Assembly (NCBI GenBank): GCA_030040035.1
Contig: JASHUJ010000012.1
Span: forward strand, 1 to 17,522
Length of the DNA: 17,522 bases
DNA from: Thermoplasmata archaeon
GTDB lineage: Archaea; Thermoplasmatota; Thermoplasmata; Lutacidiplasmatales; UBA184
Direction of reading: 5' to 3'
In this document: piece by piece, positions 1 to 7,178 of the stretch
Position numbering within the stretch: the first letter of the stretch is position 1
Layout of the letters: every line of letters starts with the position of its first letter
Position numbers and translations under genes: made by a program
The notes under the pieces: generated by a model
Databases searched by the model: none
Told to the model about the DNA's origin: nothing
What the model saw: the letters and a program-made list of their open reading frames with translations, nothing else

Positions 1-325
1 GGAACGGGTGGCGGTGGGTCCCCGCGGCCCGGAACGTCCAGAGATTGTTCCAGAGGAAGTTCCAGAGGGTCGCGACCACGAAGGCGACCGCGCTCGCGAC
101 GAAATCGTCGAGGGGGTTCGACGTCCGCGTCGTCGCGGCGCGGAGGAGGCTGGCGAGGAGGTTGAACGTCGGGCTCGGGGAGATCCCGTCGAGCGTCAGC
201 GCGAAGACGATCAGGTTGACGACCACCCCGGTCAACCCGACGATCAGGAACTTGCCGTACTTCGTGAGGAAGTCCGCCCGGGGGCCGGGCGCCCCCACGA
301 TCGTGCGCGCGGCCTCGGACGTCAC
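1..325 (-). CDS. GtrA-like membrane protein, N-terminal part
   Basis: Reading the minus strand from a GTG at 325 gives about 108 residues that run off the left edge. The start has a GAGGAG ribosome-binding site (330-335) four bases upstream. After about 20 residues comes KYGKFLIVGLTGVVVN, then a second hydrophobic stretch, then NFLWNNLWTFR. These are hallmarks of the GtrA-like family (PF04138): a first TM helix with a GxxG-type turn and a conserved aromatic/Asn-rich WNFxWNxxWTF block. Family members are small four-helix proteins that usually work beside polyprenyl-linked sugar transferases in surface glycan synthesis. About half to three quarters of a typical single-domain member is visible, and a fusion beyond the edge cannot be excluded. 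It is divergent from the helicase. The nearby heptose genes fit a surface-sugar theme, which is inference. Confidence 0.85.
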   Translation of the reverse strand, partial: MTSEAARTIVGAPGPRADFLTKYGKFLIVGLTGVVVNLIVFALTLDGISPSPTFNLLASLLRAATTRTSNPLDDFVASAVAFVVATLWNFLWNNLWTFRAAGTHRHPF

Positions 326-442
326 GGCGCTCCTCGCCGGTCCGCAAGCGGCCCCCCGCCCATGAACCTACCCGGTCGAGCGGCGCCGGAACGAGGGGAC
401 CGGGCGGTGGGCCGCGAGGCGCGACATTCCACTCGACGCGCA

Positions 443-451
443 TCTTAAAAC
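443..451 (+). promoter_or_regulatory. TATA-like box upstream of the XPD helicase
   Basis: TCTTAAAAC is the only AT-rich run in the 198-bp divergent spacer between the GtrA-like gene and the helicase. An archaeal start site would fall about 26 bases downstream, near 473, leaving a 5' leader of roughly 50 nt before the GTG at 524. The rest of the spacer (326-442) is GC-rich and I see nothing else convincing in it. Confidence 0.45.
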
Positions 452-523
452 CCCCGTCCCGGGGTCCCTCGGACGGAGCAACGTACGCCGCCGACCGAGC
501 CCCCCGGACTGTTCCCGTACCGG

Positions 524-2530
524 GTGCGTCCGGGCCAGGATGCGATCCTTCGAGAGGTCGCGACGATCGCGGACCGCGGGGGTCCCCTGCTCCTCAATGC
601 GCCGACCGGGAGCGGCAAGACGGTCGCCGTGATCGCGCCGTTGCTCGAGCACGCCGAGGCTGCGGACCACAAGGTCCTGTACCTCGTCCGCACGCACTCC
701 CAGGAGGTCCAGGTCCTCCACGAGACCCGGGCGATCGGCCACCGCCTCGAGCGTCCCATCCTCGCGGTCGGTCTCGCCGGCCGGGCCCGTCGCTGTTTCC
801 TGCTCGAGAACGTCGCCGAGATCAAGGGCGCGACCGCGGAGGAGCACGGCAAGCTCTGCGCCGACCGCAAGCGGGCGACCGAGCGGGCGATGCAGGGCGA
901 AGCCCCGACGGCTCCGCCGCCCGACCTCCCGGAGGGCGGAGAGATCGACCTGGCCGACCTCGACGGCTGCCCCTACTACGCCCGGGTCCTGCAGGCCGAC
1001 CTCGAGACCCTGGGGGAGCGATTCCGAGCGAAGCTCCCGAGCCCCCACGAGTTCGAGGCGTACGCCCGCGAGGAGAACCTCTGTGCCTACGAGCTCGCGA
1101 AGCGGCTCCTACCCGAGGCGCGGGTCGTCACGGCGCCGTACGCATTCTTCTTCCATCCGTACATCCGCCGCGCGCTCTTCGATTGGATGCGGATCGGGCC
1201 CGAGCGGCTCGACCTGGTGGTCGACGAGGCGCACAATCTGCCGAACCACCTGCGCGACCTCGCGACCGTCGCGCTCCCCCAGGAATCCGTCCGCCGCGCC
1301 CGCGCCGAGATCTCGGAGCGGGGGGACTTCCAACTCCCGGACGGCCCGAGCGCTAGCCGGTTCCTCGACCTGGTCGGCGCCGCGGTCGAGGAACTCATCC
1401 ACGCGCTGGCGCGCGAGGATGACGCCGTCCTCCCCCCGTCGATCTTCGAGGAGGCGCTCCTGACCGCCCTGGGCGGCACTTCCCACCGGCTCGACACTTG
1501 GCTGGGCGCGCTCGCCACATGGGGCGAGAACCTCCGGGACGAGCGCCGGCGGGAGCGGCGCCTGCCCCGGTCCTGGGTGCACACCGTCGCCCTCACGCTC
1601 TTGTCGTGGCCGCAGCTCGAGCCCCCGGCCTACGTCAAGGTCGCGACGCGGCTGCCGCGACCCGCGCTCGAGGCGTACGCGCTCGACGCGTCGGTGCCGG
1701 CCCGTCCGATCTCCGAGTGCCACCTCTCGGTTCACCTGTCCGGTACGCTCGCACCGCTCGAGGAGTACCGCGACTCCCTCGGTCTCGGCGCGGCGGCCCG
1801 GCTCGTCGACGTGCCCCCGCACTTCCCGCCGGAGAACCGCAAGTTCCTCTACGATGCGACCGTGACGACCCGCTTCGAGGAGCTGCGGGCCGACCCTCGG
1901 GCGATCCCGCGGCTCGCCGATCGACTGGTCGAAGTCCTGCAAGCGCTCCCCGTGAAGACCGCCGTCTTCTTCCCCAGCTTCGACCTCCTGCAACGAGTCC
2001 TCGAGGCCGGCCTCCAGTCCCAATTGCCCGGTAACGTGTTCATCGAGTACAGCAAGATGCCGACCGGCGACCTCTGGCGGTCGATCGAGGGCTGGAAGAA
2101 GGACCCCGAGGGCACGATCCTGCTCGGGGTCGCGGGCGGTCGGCTCGCGGAGGGCATCGACTACCCGGACGAGGAGCTCGAGGCGGTCGTGCTCGTCGGG
2201 ATTCCGTACCCCCGGCCCACGGCGAAGCGGGAGGCGCTACGACGGTTCCTCGACCAGACGACGAACCGGGGCTGGCAGTACACCGTCGAGGCTCCCGCCC
2301 AGCGCGCGATCCTCCAAGCGTGCGGCCGCATGATCCGCTCCGAGCACGATCGCGGGATCGCGATCGTCCTCGATCGGCGCGCGACCGCGTTCGCGTCGAT
2401 CCTGCCGGGCCTCGCGCCGATCGACGATCTCCCCCGGCTCACGTCCGAATTCTACGGTCGCCGGGCCCGTTGGGCGCCGACCCCCAAGCACGCGCCGCCC
2501 TCGACCGGCGCGAGTCCGGCCGGGGAGTAA
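524..2530 (+). CDS. xpd: XPD/Rad3-family ATP-dependent DNA helicase with 4Fe-4S cluster
   Basis: The 668-residue superfamily 2 helicase has all the diagnostic blocks. Walker A is APTGSGKT (26-33), motif Ia YLVRTHSQ (53-60) and the DEAH box 234-237. Later come LSGTLAP (405-411), GGRLAEGIDYP (538-548) and the arginine-finger motif QACGRMIRSEHDRG (598-611). Four cysteines at 91, 112, 149 and 187 lie between motifs Ia and II with the local contexts of the Thermoplasma XPD cluster (GRxxxC, KxC, CPY, NxCxYE), so a 4Fe-4S domain should be present. XPD enzymes unwind DNA 5'-3', and archaeal forms are linked to repair. The GTG at 524 is the only standard start, but in-frame coding similarity seems to begin slightly earlier (LFPYR at 509-523), so a non-standard CTG start at 509 is possible. 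It is a single gene with its own promoter. Confidence 0.95.
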   Translation: MRPGQDAILREVATIADRGGPLLLNAPTGSGKTVAVIAPLLEHAEAADHKVLYLVRTHSQEVQVLHETRAIGHRLERPILAVGLAGRARRCFLLENVAEIKGATAEEHGKLCADRKRATERAMQGEAPTAPPPDLPEGGEIDLADLDGCPYYARVLQADLETLGERFRAKLPSPHEFEAYAREENLCAYELAKRLLPEARVVTAPYAFFFHPYIRRALFDWMRIGPERLDLVVDEAHNLPNHLRDLATVALPQESVRRARAEISERGDFQLPDGPSASRFLDLVGAAVEELIHALAREDDAVLPPSIFEEALLTALGGTSHRLDTWLGALATWGENLRDERRRERRLPRSWVHTVALTLLSWPQLEPPAYVKVATRLPRPALEAYALDASVPARPISECHLSVHLSGTLAPLEEYRDSLGLGAAARLVDVPPHFPPENRKFLYDATVTTRFEELRADPRAIPRLADRLVEVLQALPVKTAVFFPSFDLLQRVLEAGLQSQLPGNVFIEYSKMPTGDLWRSIEGWKKDPEGTILLGVAGGRLAEGIDYPDEELEAVVLVGIPYPRPTAKREALRRFLDQTTNRGWQYTVEAPAQRAILQACGRMIRSEHDRGIAIVLDRRATAFASILPGLAPIDDLPRLTSEFYGRRARWAPTPKHAPPSTGASPAGE

Positions 2531-2536
2531 AGTAAA
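2528..2536 (+). promoter_or_regulatory. TATA-like box for the heptose operon
   Basis: TAAAGTAAA begins on the stop codon of the helicase gene. Its centre is 30 bases before the ATG at 2562, the spacing expected if transcription starts at or just before the start codon. No Shine-Dalgarno sequence precedes that ATG, which fits a leaderless mRNA. Confidence 0.5.
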
Positions 2537-2561
2537 GGGCGGGCCCTCCGCTCGCCGCTCG

Positions 2562-3539
2562 ATGATCATCACCCGCACGCCGCTGCGGATCAGCTTCGCC
2601 GGCGGCGGGACCGACCTGCCCTCGTTCTACCGCCCGTACGGCGGCGGCGCCGTGACGGCCATCGCGATCGACCGCTACATCCACGTCCTCGTGAACGAGA
2701 AGTTCGACCGATCGATCCGGGTGGCCTACACCAAGACCGAGAACGTCGATCGGCTCGAGGATATCCAGCACGAGCTCGTCCGCGAGGCGTTGCGGATCTC
2801 GGGGATCGCCGACTCGCTCGAGATCCACACGATCGCGGACATCCCGGGCGAGGGAACGGGCCTCGGCTCGTCGTCCGCGCTGACGGTGGGCCTCCTGAAC
2901 GCCCTCGCCGCGTACCGCGGGCAGCTCAAGGACCAGGCGCAGCTCGCCGAGGAGGCGTTCCACATCGAGTTCGACCGCCTCGGCGGGTCGCTCGGCAAGC
3001 AGGACCACTACATCGCCGCCTTCGGCGGGATCCAGTATCTCGAGTTCCGTCCCGACGACACCGTCCGGGTCGCGCCGATCCCGCTCTCGGGCCCCGAGCG
3101 CGAGGCGCTCGGCGATCGGATCTCGCTCTTCTACACGGGGATGACCCGCCGGGCCGGTCCCCTCCTCAAGCAACAGGAGGGACGCACGACGGAGAATCGC
3201 GCGGCACTCGAGTCGATGCGCGAGCTGGCGGGACGCGCGCGCGACGCGATCGTCGCTCGCGCCTGGGACCGCCTCGGCGGGGTCCTCGACGAGGGGTGGC
3301 AGCTCAAGCGCAGCCTCTCGGACGGCATCTCGAACGAGACGATCGACCGCCAGTACGCCGCGGCCCGGGCCGCCGGAGCGTGGGGGGGCAAGATCGCGGG
3401 GGCCGGCGGCGGCGGCTTCATGATGCTCCTCCATCCGCCCGATCGGGCCCGTGCGATTGCGGAGGCTTTATCGCCGATGCGCCACTTGTCCGTACGGATC
3501 GCGCCGGAGGGTACGCAGATCATTTTCGTGGCACGATGA
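2562..3539 (+). CDS. hddA: GHMP-family kinase, D-glycero-D-manno-heptose-7-phosphate kinase-like (HddA)
   Basis: The 325-residue protein has the three GHMP kinase motifs: RISFAGGGTDLP (9-20), the phosphate-binding loop PGEGTGLGSSSA (95-106), and GGKIAGAGGGGFM (275-287). GKQDHYIAAFGG (145-156) and the opening TPLRISFAGGG are the pattern of the HddA branch, which phosphorylates D-glycero-D-manno-heptose 7-phosphate at C1. Length is normal for the family. The adjacent GmhA-like isomerase would make the substrate from sedoheptulose 7-phosphate, supporting the assignment. The ATG at 2562 sits about 30 bases after a TATA-like box and lacks a ribosome-binding site, so translation is probably leaderless. 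Its TGA overlaps the next ATG as ATGA. The exact sugar is inferred, and fucose or galactose kinases of the same superfamily are alternatives. Confidence 0.88.
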   Translation: MIITRTPLRISFAGGGTDLPSFYRPYGGGAVTAIAIDRYIHVLVNEKFDRSIRVAYTKTENVDRLEDIQHELVREALRISGIADSLEIHTIADIPGEGTGLGSSSALTVGLLNALAAYRGQLKDQAQLAEEAFHIEFDRLGGSLGKQDHYIAAFGGIQYLEFRPDDTVRVAPIPLSGPEREALGDRISLFYTGMTRRAGPLLKQQEGRTTENRAALESMRELAGRARDAIVARAWDRLGGVLDEGWQLKRSLSDGISNETIDRQYAAARAAGAWGGKIAGAGGGGFMMLLHPPDRARAIAEALSPMRHLSVRIAPEGTQIIFVAR

Positions 3540-4141
3540 CCGATTTGACGACGCTCGACCCCTACGTCCGGAAGTACGTCCACGAGACGACGTCGGCCCT
3601 CGAGTCCGCGTTCCTGCCCGATGCGATGAACCGCATCGTGCCCGTCCTGCTGCGCGCCCGGACCGAGGACCGGACGATCTTCTTCTTCGGCAACGGGGGC
3701 AGCGCGTCGCTGGCCTCGCACTTCGTGACCGATATCGCGAAGGTCGCGGGCGGCACCGAGTCCCGGGGGAAGGGCCATCGCTTCCGCTGCCTCGCGCTCA
3801 ACGACAACGTCCCCGGCCTCACGGCGTGGGCGAACGACACCGAGTACGCGCGCGTCTTCTCGGGCCAGCTCCGCGCCCTCGCGGAGAAGGGCGATGTCGT
3901 CGTGGCGATCTCGGGGAGCGGGAACTCTCCCAACGTGCTCGACGCCGTCCGCGTCGCGAAGGAACTGGGTCTCGCGACGATCGGGCTCACGGGGATCGGC
4001 GGGGGGAAGCTGAAGGACATGGTCGACGTCCCGGTGGTCGTCCCGTCGAACAGCATGCAGCACACCGAGGACCTCCACCTCGTGATCTGCCACCTGCTCA
4101 CCGCCTACCTGCGGGACGAGCAACCCAGCGTTCCTCGATGA
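3536..4141 (+). CDS. gmhA: SIS-domain phosphosugar isomerase, GmhA-like (sedoheptulose-7-phosphate isomerase)
   Basis: The 201-residue protein is a single SIS domain. FFGNGGSASLASHF (50-63) and ISGSGNSPNVL (125-135) are the sugar-phosphate binding loops, followed by IGLTGIGGGKL (149-159) and the C-terminal helix QHTEDLHLVICH (175-186). The GmhA family has a QExH..H helix at this point with a catalytic histidine, so H181 is the likely equivalent. Size and layout match GmhA, which converts sedoheptulose 7-phosphate to D-glycero-D-manno-heptose 7-phosphate. The ATG overlaps the kinase stop by 4 nt and its own stop overlaps the next ATG by 4 nt, so the three genes are probably translationally coupled. 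The residue aligned with the GmhA catalytic Glu65 appears to be D66. I could not align it formally, so another phosphosugar isomerase is possible. Confidence 0.87.
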   Translation: MTDLTTLDPYVRKYVHETTSALESAFLPDAMNRIVPVLLRARTEDRTIFFFGNGGSASLASHFVTDIAKVAGGTESRGKGHRFRCLALNDNVPGLTAWANDTEYARVFSGQLRALAEKGDVVVAISGSGNSPNVLDAVRVAKELGLATIGLTGIGGGKLKDMVDVPVVVPSNSMQHTEDLHLVICHLLTAYLRDEQPSVPR

Positions 4142-4980
4142 GCGTCCGGGTCCGGGACTACATGGTGCTCGAGGTCGAGCACGTCCGCGACACCGCGACG
4201 ATCGCCGAGGCGACCCGGACGCTCCTGCGGGGGCGGCACCACGGGCTCCCCGTGACCGACTCGCGCGGGAAGCTGGTCGGCTTCGTGAGCGCGAAGGAGC
4301 TGCTCCGTCACGCGGCGGAGGGAGAGACCCGGCTCGCGAAGATCATCCGTCCCGGTACGATCACGGCGAGCCCGGACACGGGACTCGACGATGCGGCCCG
4401 CGTGATGTTCCGCTTCGGCCTCCGCGACCTGCCGATCATCGACGGCGACGGGCGCCTGTGCGGTCTTCTCGCGAACCTCGACGTCGTCCGCTCGCACTTC
4501 GAACGGGCCTCGCCGCTCAAGGCGGACACGTTGAAGCGCCTCCTCGGGGAGCGCTACAACCTCCCGTTCTCGTTCCACCGGGGGCTCGTGCCGATCGACC
4601 GGCTGACCCCGACGCAGTGGAAGGTGTACGAGGACGAGCTCGAAGGTCGCCGGTACGAGCTCGAGCGTGGGTTCGCGGAACCGGTCCTCGTCCTCCAGAA
4701 GGGCGCCTCGTGGATCCTCGTCGACGGCCACCACCGGGCGCTCGCCGCCCGGGAGATGGGCCTGACGCAGCTCCAGGCGTTCATCCTCACCTGCGACCGG
4801 CCCGAGGAGTTCGCGCCGCTCGAGACCGGCTTCGAGCGGCTCGCGCGCGACCACCACCTCGCGACCGTCGCCGATATCGAGATCGACCGGTCGGCGCACC
4901 ACCCGCTTGTCGAAGTGACGACGCAGCTGATCCGTCGCTTTGACCCCGCGCTCGTCCGGGGCACCTCGGGCGAACCGTAG
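4138..4980 (+). CDS. CBS-pair protein fused to a ParB/Srx-like domain
   Basis: This 280-residue protein has three parts. Two CBS repeats occupy about 7-58 (ending GKLVGFVSAKELL) and 66-123 (with DLPIIDGDGRLCGLLANLDVV), the usual adenine-nucleotide sensor. A ParB/Srx-type domain follows at about 150-216: IDRL at 153, EPVLVLQ (181-187), then the diagnostic LVDGHHRALAAREMG (194-208). ParB-fold proteins include chromosome-partition CTPases and free-serine kinases (archaeal SerK, bacterial SbnI), where a DGHHR-like motif lies in the active site. No DNA-binding helix-turn-helix is evident, so a metabolic kinase or a nucleotide-gated enzyme seems more likely than partitioning. It is the last gene of the heptose operon by a 4-nt overlap. 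Function is unassigned; the sensor role and the link to heptose metabolism are inference. Confidence 0.82.
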   Translation: MSVRVRDYMVLEVEHVRDTATIAEATRTLLRGRHHGLPVTDSRGKLVGFVSAKELLRHAAEGETRLAKIIRPGTITASPDTGLDDAARVMFRFGLRDLPIIDGDGRLCGLLANLDVVRSHFERASPLKADTLKRLLGERYNLPFSFHRGLVPIDRLTPTQWKVYEDELEGRRYELERGFAEPVLVLQKGASWILVDGHHRALAAREMGLTQLQAFILTCDRPEEFAPLETGFERLARDHHLATVADIEIDRSAHHPLVEVTTQLIRRFDPALVRGTSGEP

Positions 4981-5015
4981 GCCGCCGAAGGCCCGCCGCT
5001 TCCCTGGGGTCCGCG

Positions 5016-5042
5016 CCCGGTCGCAACCGGGAGAATAAGAAA
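5016..5042 (+). promoter_or_regulatory. Inverted repeat abutting a TATA-like box, promoter of the 9-TM protein gene
   Basis: CCCGGT (5016-5021) and ACCGGG (5026-5031) form a perfect 6-bp inverted repeat with a 4-nt loop. It directly precedes the AT-rich run GAATAAGAAA (5033-5042), whose centre is about 29 bases before the ATG at 5066. The spacing suggests a leaderless start. The repeat lies where the BRE would be, so it could be an operator, or a weak terminator hairpin for the upstream operon. Confidence 0.42.
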
Positions 5043-5065
5043 GGCGACCTCGTCGACCGGGCGGC

Positions 5066-6037
5066 ATGGACCTCCCCCTGCCGCCGCTCGCGCTCCCGCC
5101 GGATCCGCTCGGCTACGTGATCATCGCGCTCGCGATGGTCGGCATCGCCATCTTCGTCCTCGGGAAGGTCCTGCCGGCCGACGGCCGGCCGCCGCTGCTC
5201 ACCCAACTCACGCTCGCCCTCGCCGTGATCTTCGGGGGCAGCACGCTGCTCCTGTCGCTGCTCTACGTCTTCCTGAACTCCAACGGGACGACCACCTGGA
5301 CCCTCGTGCTGCTCGCGTTCAACTTCATGATGATGGCCCCCGCCGGCCTCTGGTTCGTCTCCCTCATCCTCTTCCGGGATCGGCGGGCCTCGCGCGAGAG
5401 CCGGATCTGGCCGGCGCTGCTCGCGCTCGACGCCGCGGGAGCCGAGGTGATCATGGGGATCCTGTTCGCCTACGGCGGGTCCGCGACGCCCCTCAACGTG
5501 ATCACGACGTTCGCGCTCGGCCTCACTTCCGTCTGGTTCCTGTGGTCCATGGCGGCGATCATGGCCGCCGTCCTCCTCTGGGCCCCGATCGCCCGCGTCG
5601 AACGGGGGACGCTCTACGGGCTGGCGCTGGCCGCGGTCGTCGCGCCGTGGGTGACGGCGTACCCGCTCGTCGGCGGCGTGTTGATGGCGGTGCTGATGGG
5701 CGGCGTGTTCGGCGTGCTGATCCGCCGGCTGGCCCGGGGTCGCGGGACGCCGGCCGAGGCGCGTTTCCTCCTGGGCATCGCCGCGGTCTTCCTCGCGATG
5801 ACCGTCGCGGGCGTCGCCGTCGCGGCCACCCGGGCGGCCGTTCCCGCCGTCGCGGCCTTCGGCGGAGTGATGGCGACCGTGATGGGGGTCGAGTCGGCCT
5901 ACCTCTATCACCGCTTCTACCACGGATCCCGTTTCCCGCCGCTCCTTCGCCGCGGCGCGGAGGACGCGCCGGCCCGCGCTGGGTCGGTCCCGGCCCCGCT
6001 CGCGGCGGGCGACCCGACCGCGGTGGCCAACCGCTGA
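5066..6037 (+). CDS. Polytopic membrane protein of unknown function (about nine TM segments)
   Basis: The 323-residue protein is hydrophobic almost throughout. I count likely TM segments near 17-34, 48-70, 78-103, 115-136, 146-173, 183-200, 203-220, 234-254 and 260-283. A short basic, Pro/Ala-rich cytoplasmic-type tail follows. Notable polar or aromatic features are NFMMMAPAGLWF (86-97) at a helix, and the tyrosine/histidine cluster YLYHRFYHG (279-287) at the end of the last helix. I recognise no family. It has its own TATA-like box and probably a leaderless start, and is followed 83 bases later by a cupredoxin gene on the same strand. That position, next to the oxidase and copper-protein genes, suggests but does not prove a role in electron transfer, copper handling or oxidase assembly. 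Confidence 0.82.
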   Translation: MDLPLPPLALPPDPLGYVIIALAMVGIAIFVLGKVLPADGRPPLLTQLTLALAVIFGGSTLLLSLLYVFLNSNGTTTWTLVLLAFNFMMMAPAGLWFVSLILFRDRRASRESRIWPALLALDAAGAEVIMGILFAYGGSATPLNVITTFALGLTSVWFLWSMAAIMAAVLLWAPIARVERGTLYGLALAAVVAPWVTAYPLVGGVLMAVLMGGVFGVLIRRLARGRGTPAEARFLLGIAAVFLAMTVAGVAVAATRAAVPAVAAFGGVMATVMGVESAYLYHRFYHGSRFPPLLRRGAEDAPARAGSVPAPLAAGDPTAVANR

Positions 6038-6079
6038 CGACGGGGTCCGTCCGCCGGCGAGAAGGATTCGTACATCGCC

Positions 6080-6087
6080 GATATCAA
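6080..6087 (+). promoter_or_regulatory. Possible TATA-like box before the two-domain cupredoxin
   Basis: GATATCAA is the most AT-rich run in the 83-base gap. Its centre is about 37 bases before the ATG at 6121, giving a predicted leader of about 10 nt. A weak GAGGGA (6113-6118) lies just before the start. The evidence is thin, and the gene could also be read through from the membrane-protein gene. Confidence 0.3.
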
Positions 6088-6120
6088 CCGCTCCCCGGTC
6101 GCACGCCCGTCCGAGGGACG

Positions 6121-7164
6121 ATGAGCGACGAGCCTTCGCGTCGGCGTCCCGGACCGTGGCGTCGCGCCGCCCCCTGGCTCGTGGCCGGGCTGCTCCTCGC
6201 CACCGCCTCCCTCCCGATCGCCGCCGCCGTCGAGCGCCTCCCGTCCGCCCCGCTCGTCGGCTTCGCGCGAGGCGCGAACGCGAGCGCGCCCGTGACCGTC
6301 AACCTGACCGACACCCCCCGCTTCGTGCCCCACGCCCTCCTCGGTACCTCCAACTCGACCTTGACCGTCCTCCTCGTGAACCAGGGGAGCTACTCGCACA
6401 CGTTCACGGTCTCGCGGGTGCCCCACTTCGTCCTGAACACCTCCTGGACCCCGACCCAGCTCTCGGCCTGGTTCGTGGCGAACGGTTCGCTCGCGAACGT
6501 CTCGGTCGCGCCGGGCCAAGAGATGTACGCGAACGTCTCTCTCAACGCCTCGGTCGGCGGCGACTCGTTCGAGTTCGTGTCGCTGGTCCCGTTCCAGTTC
6601 CAGGCGGGGATGTACGGGTTCCTGAACGTGACGAACTCGGGACCCGGCCTCCTGCTCTCGGAGAACACGACCGACGGCCTGCAGTTCGTCCCGAACCAGC
6701 TCGCGGCCTCGCCGGCCCATTATCCCGCGTCGGTCGACGTGCTCGTGACCAACACCGGCAGCCTCGGGCACACGTTCACGCTCGCCGCCCAGGCGAACTA
6801 CACGCTCTCGCCGGCCAATTTCACGCAGTACTTCGCCGCGCATCCACCGCTCGTCTCGGTCGATGTCCCGAGCGGCGCGGGTCTCACGGTCTGGGCGAAC
6901 TTCACCGTGCTCGCTCCCGGGGTCTATCAGTACATCTGCGAAGTACCCGGCCACTTCGCCAGCGGGATGACCGGCAACCTGTACGTCGGCGTCCCCGTGC
7001 CCGCCCCGCCCACGCCGCCGAGCACCGCGGTCGTCGCGACCTGGGTCCTCGCGGGCTCGGCGGCCCTGCTGGGGATCGGGGTGGCCCTCGCGGTCGTCGC
7101 CTCGTTCACCGGCCGCTTCCCCCGCCGGCCCGGCGGCGGTGCGCACGGCCATCCGCCCGCCTGA
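6121..7164 (+). CDS. Two-domain membrane-anchored cupredoxin, N-terminal copper site degenerate
   Basis: The 347-residue protein starts with a basic stretch and hydrophobic segment (17-36, signal or anchor). Two plastocyanin/halocyanin-like domains follow at about 57-171 and 180-290, then a Pro-rich linker and a C-terminal TM helix (305-328) with a basic end. Domain 2 has a complete type 1 copper set: H217 (GHTF), C273 (YIC), H278 (PGHF), M283. Domain 1 aligns position by position, keeps H93 (SHTF) and M164, but has Ser154 in place of the cysteine and Gln159 in place of the second histidine. It should therefore not hold a blue-copper centre. Many N-x-S/T sequons indicate an exported, glycosylated protein. 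Likely role: electron carrier near the CuA subunit (inference). It converges with the HAD gene, with only 14 bases between them. Confidence 0.9.
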   Translation: MSDEPSRRRPGPWRRAAPWLVAGLLLATASLPIAAAVERLPSAPLVGFARGANASAPVTVNLTDTPRFVPHALLGTSNSTLTVLLVNQGSYSHTFTVSRVPHFVLNTSWTPTQLSAWFVANGSLANVSVAPGQEMYANVSLNASVGGDSFEFVSLVPFQFQAGMYGFLNVTNSGPGLLLSENTTDGLQFVPNQLAASPAHYPASVDVLVTNTGSLGHTFTLAAQANYTLSPANFTQYFAAHPPLVSVDVPSGAGLTVWANFTVLAPGVYQYICEVPGHFASGMTGNLYVGVPVPAPPTPPSTAVVATWVLAGSAALLGIGVALAVVASFTGRFPRRPGGGAHGHPPA

Positions 7165-7178
7165 GCCGTCCGGGCCGG

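Noticed and set aside
326..442. Possible tRNA or small RNA gene in the divergent spacer
   Set aside because: No T-loop (GGTTCGA) consensus or cloverleaf could be traced by eye; nothing supports an RNA gene.
5542..6120. Upstream in-frame extension of the two-domain cupredoxin
   Set aside because: It overlaps the nine-TM protein gene in another frame and encodes Arg/Gly-rich nonsense; ATG 6121 gives a proper basic start plus hydrophobic segment.
7165..7178. Possible bidirectional terminator in the 14-base gap between convergent genes
   Set aside because: Too short, no T-run and no convincing stem.
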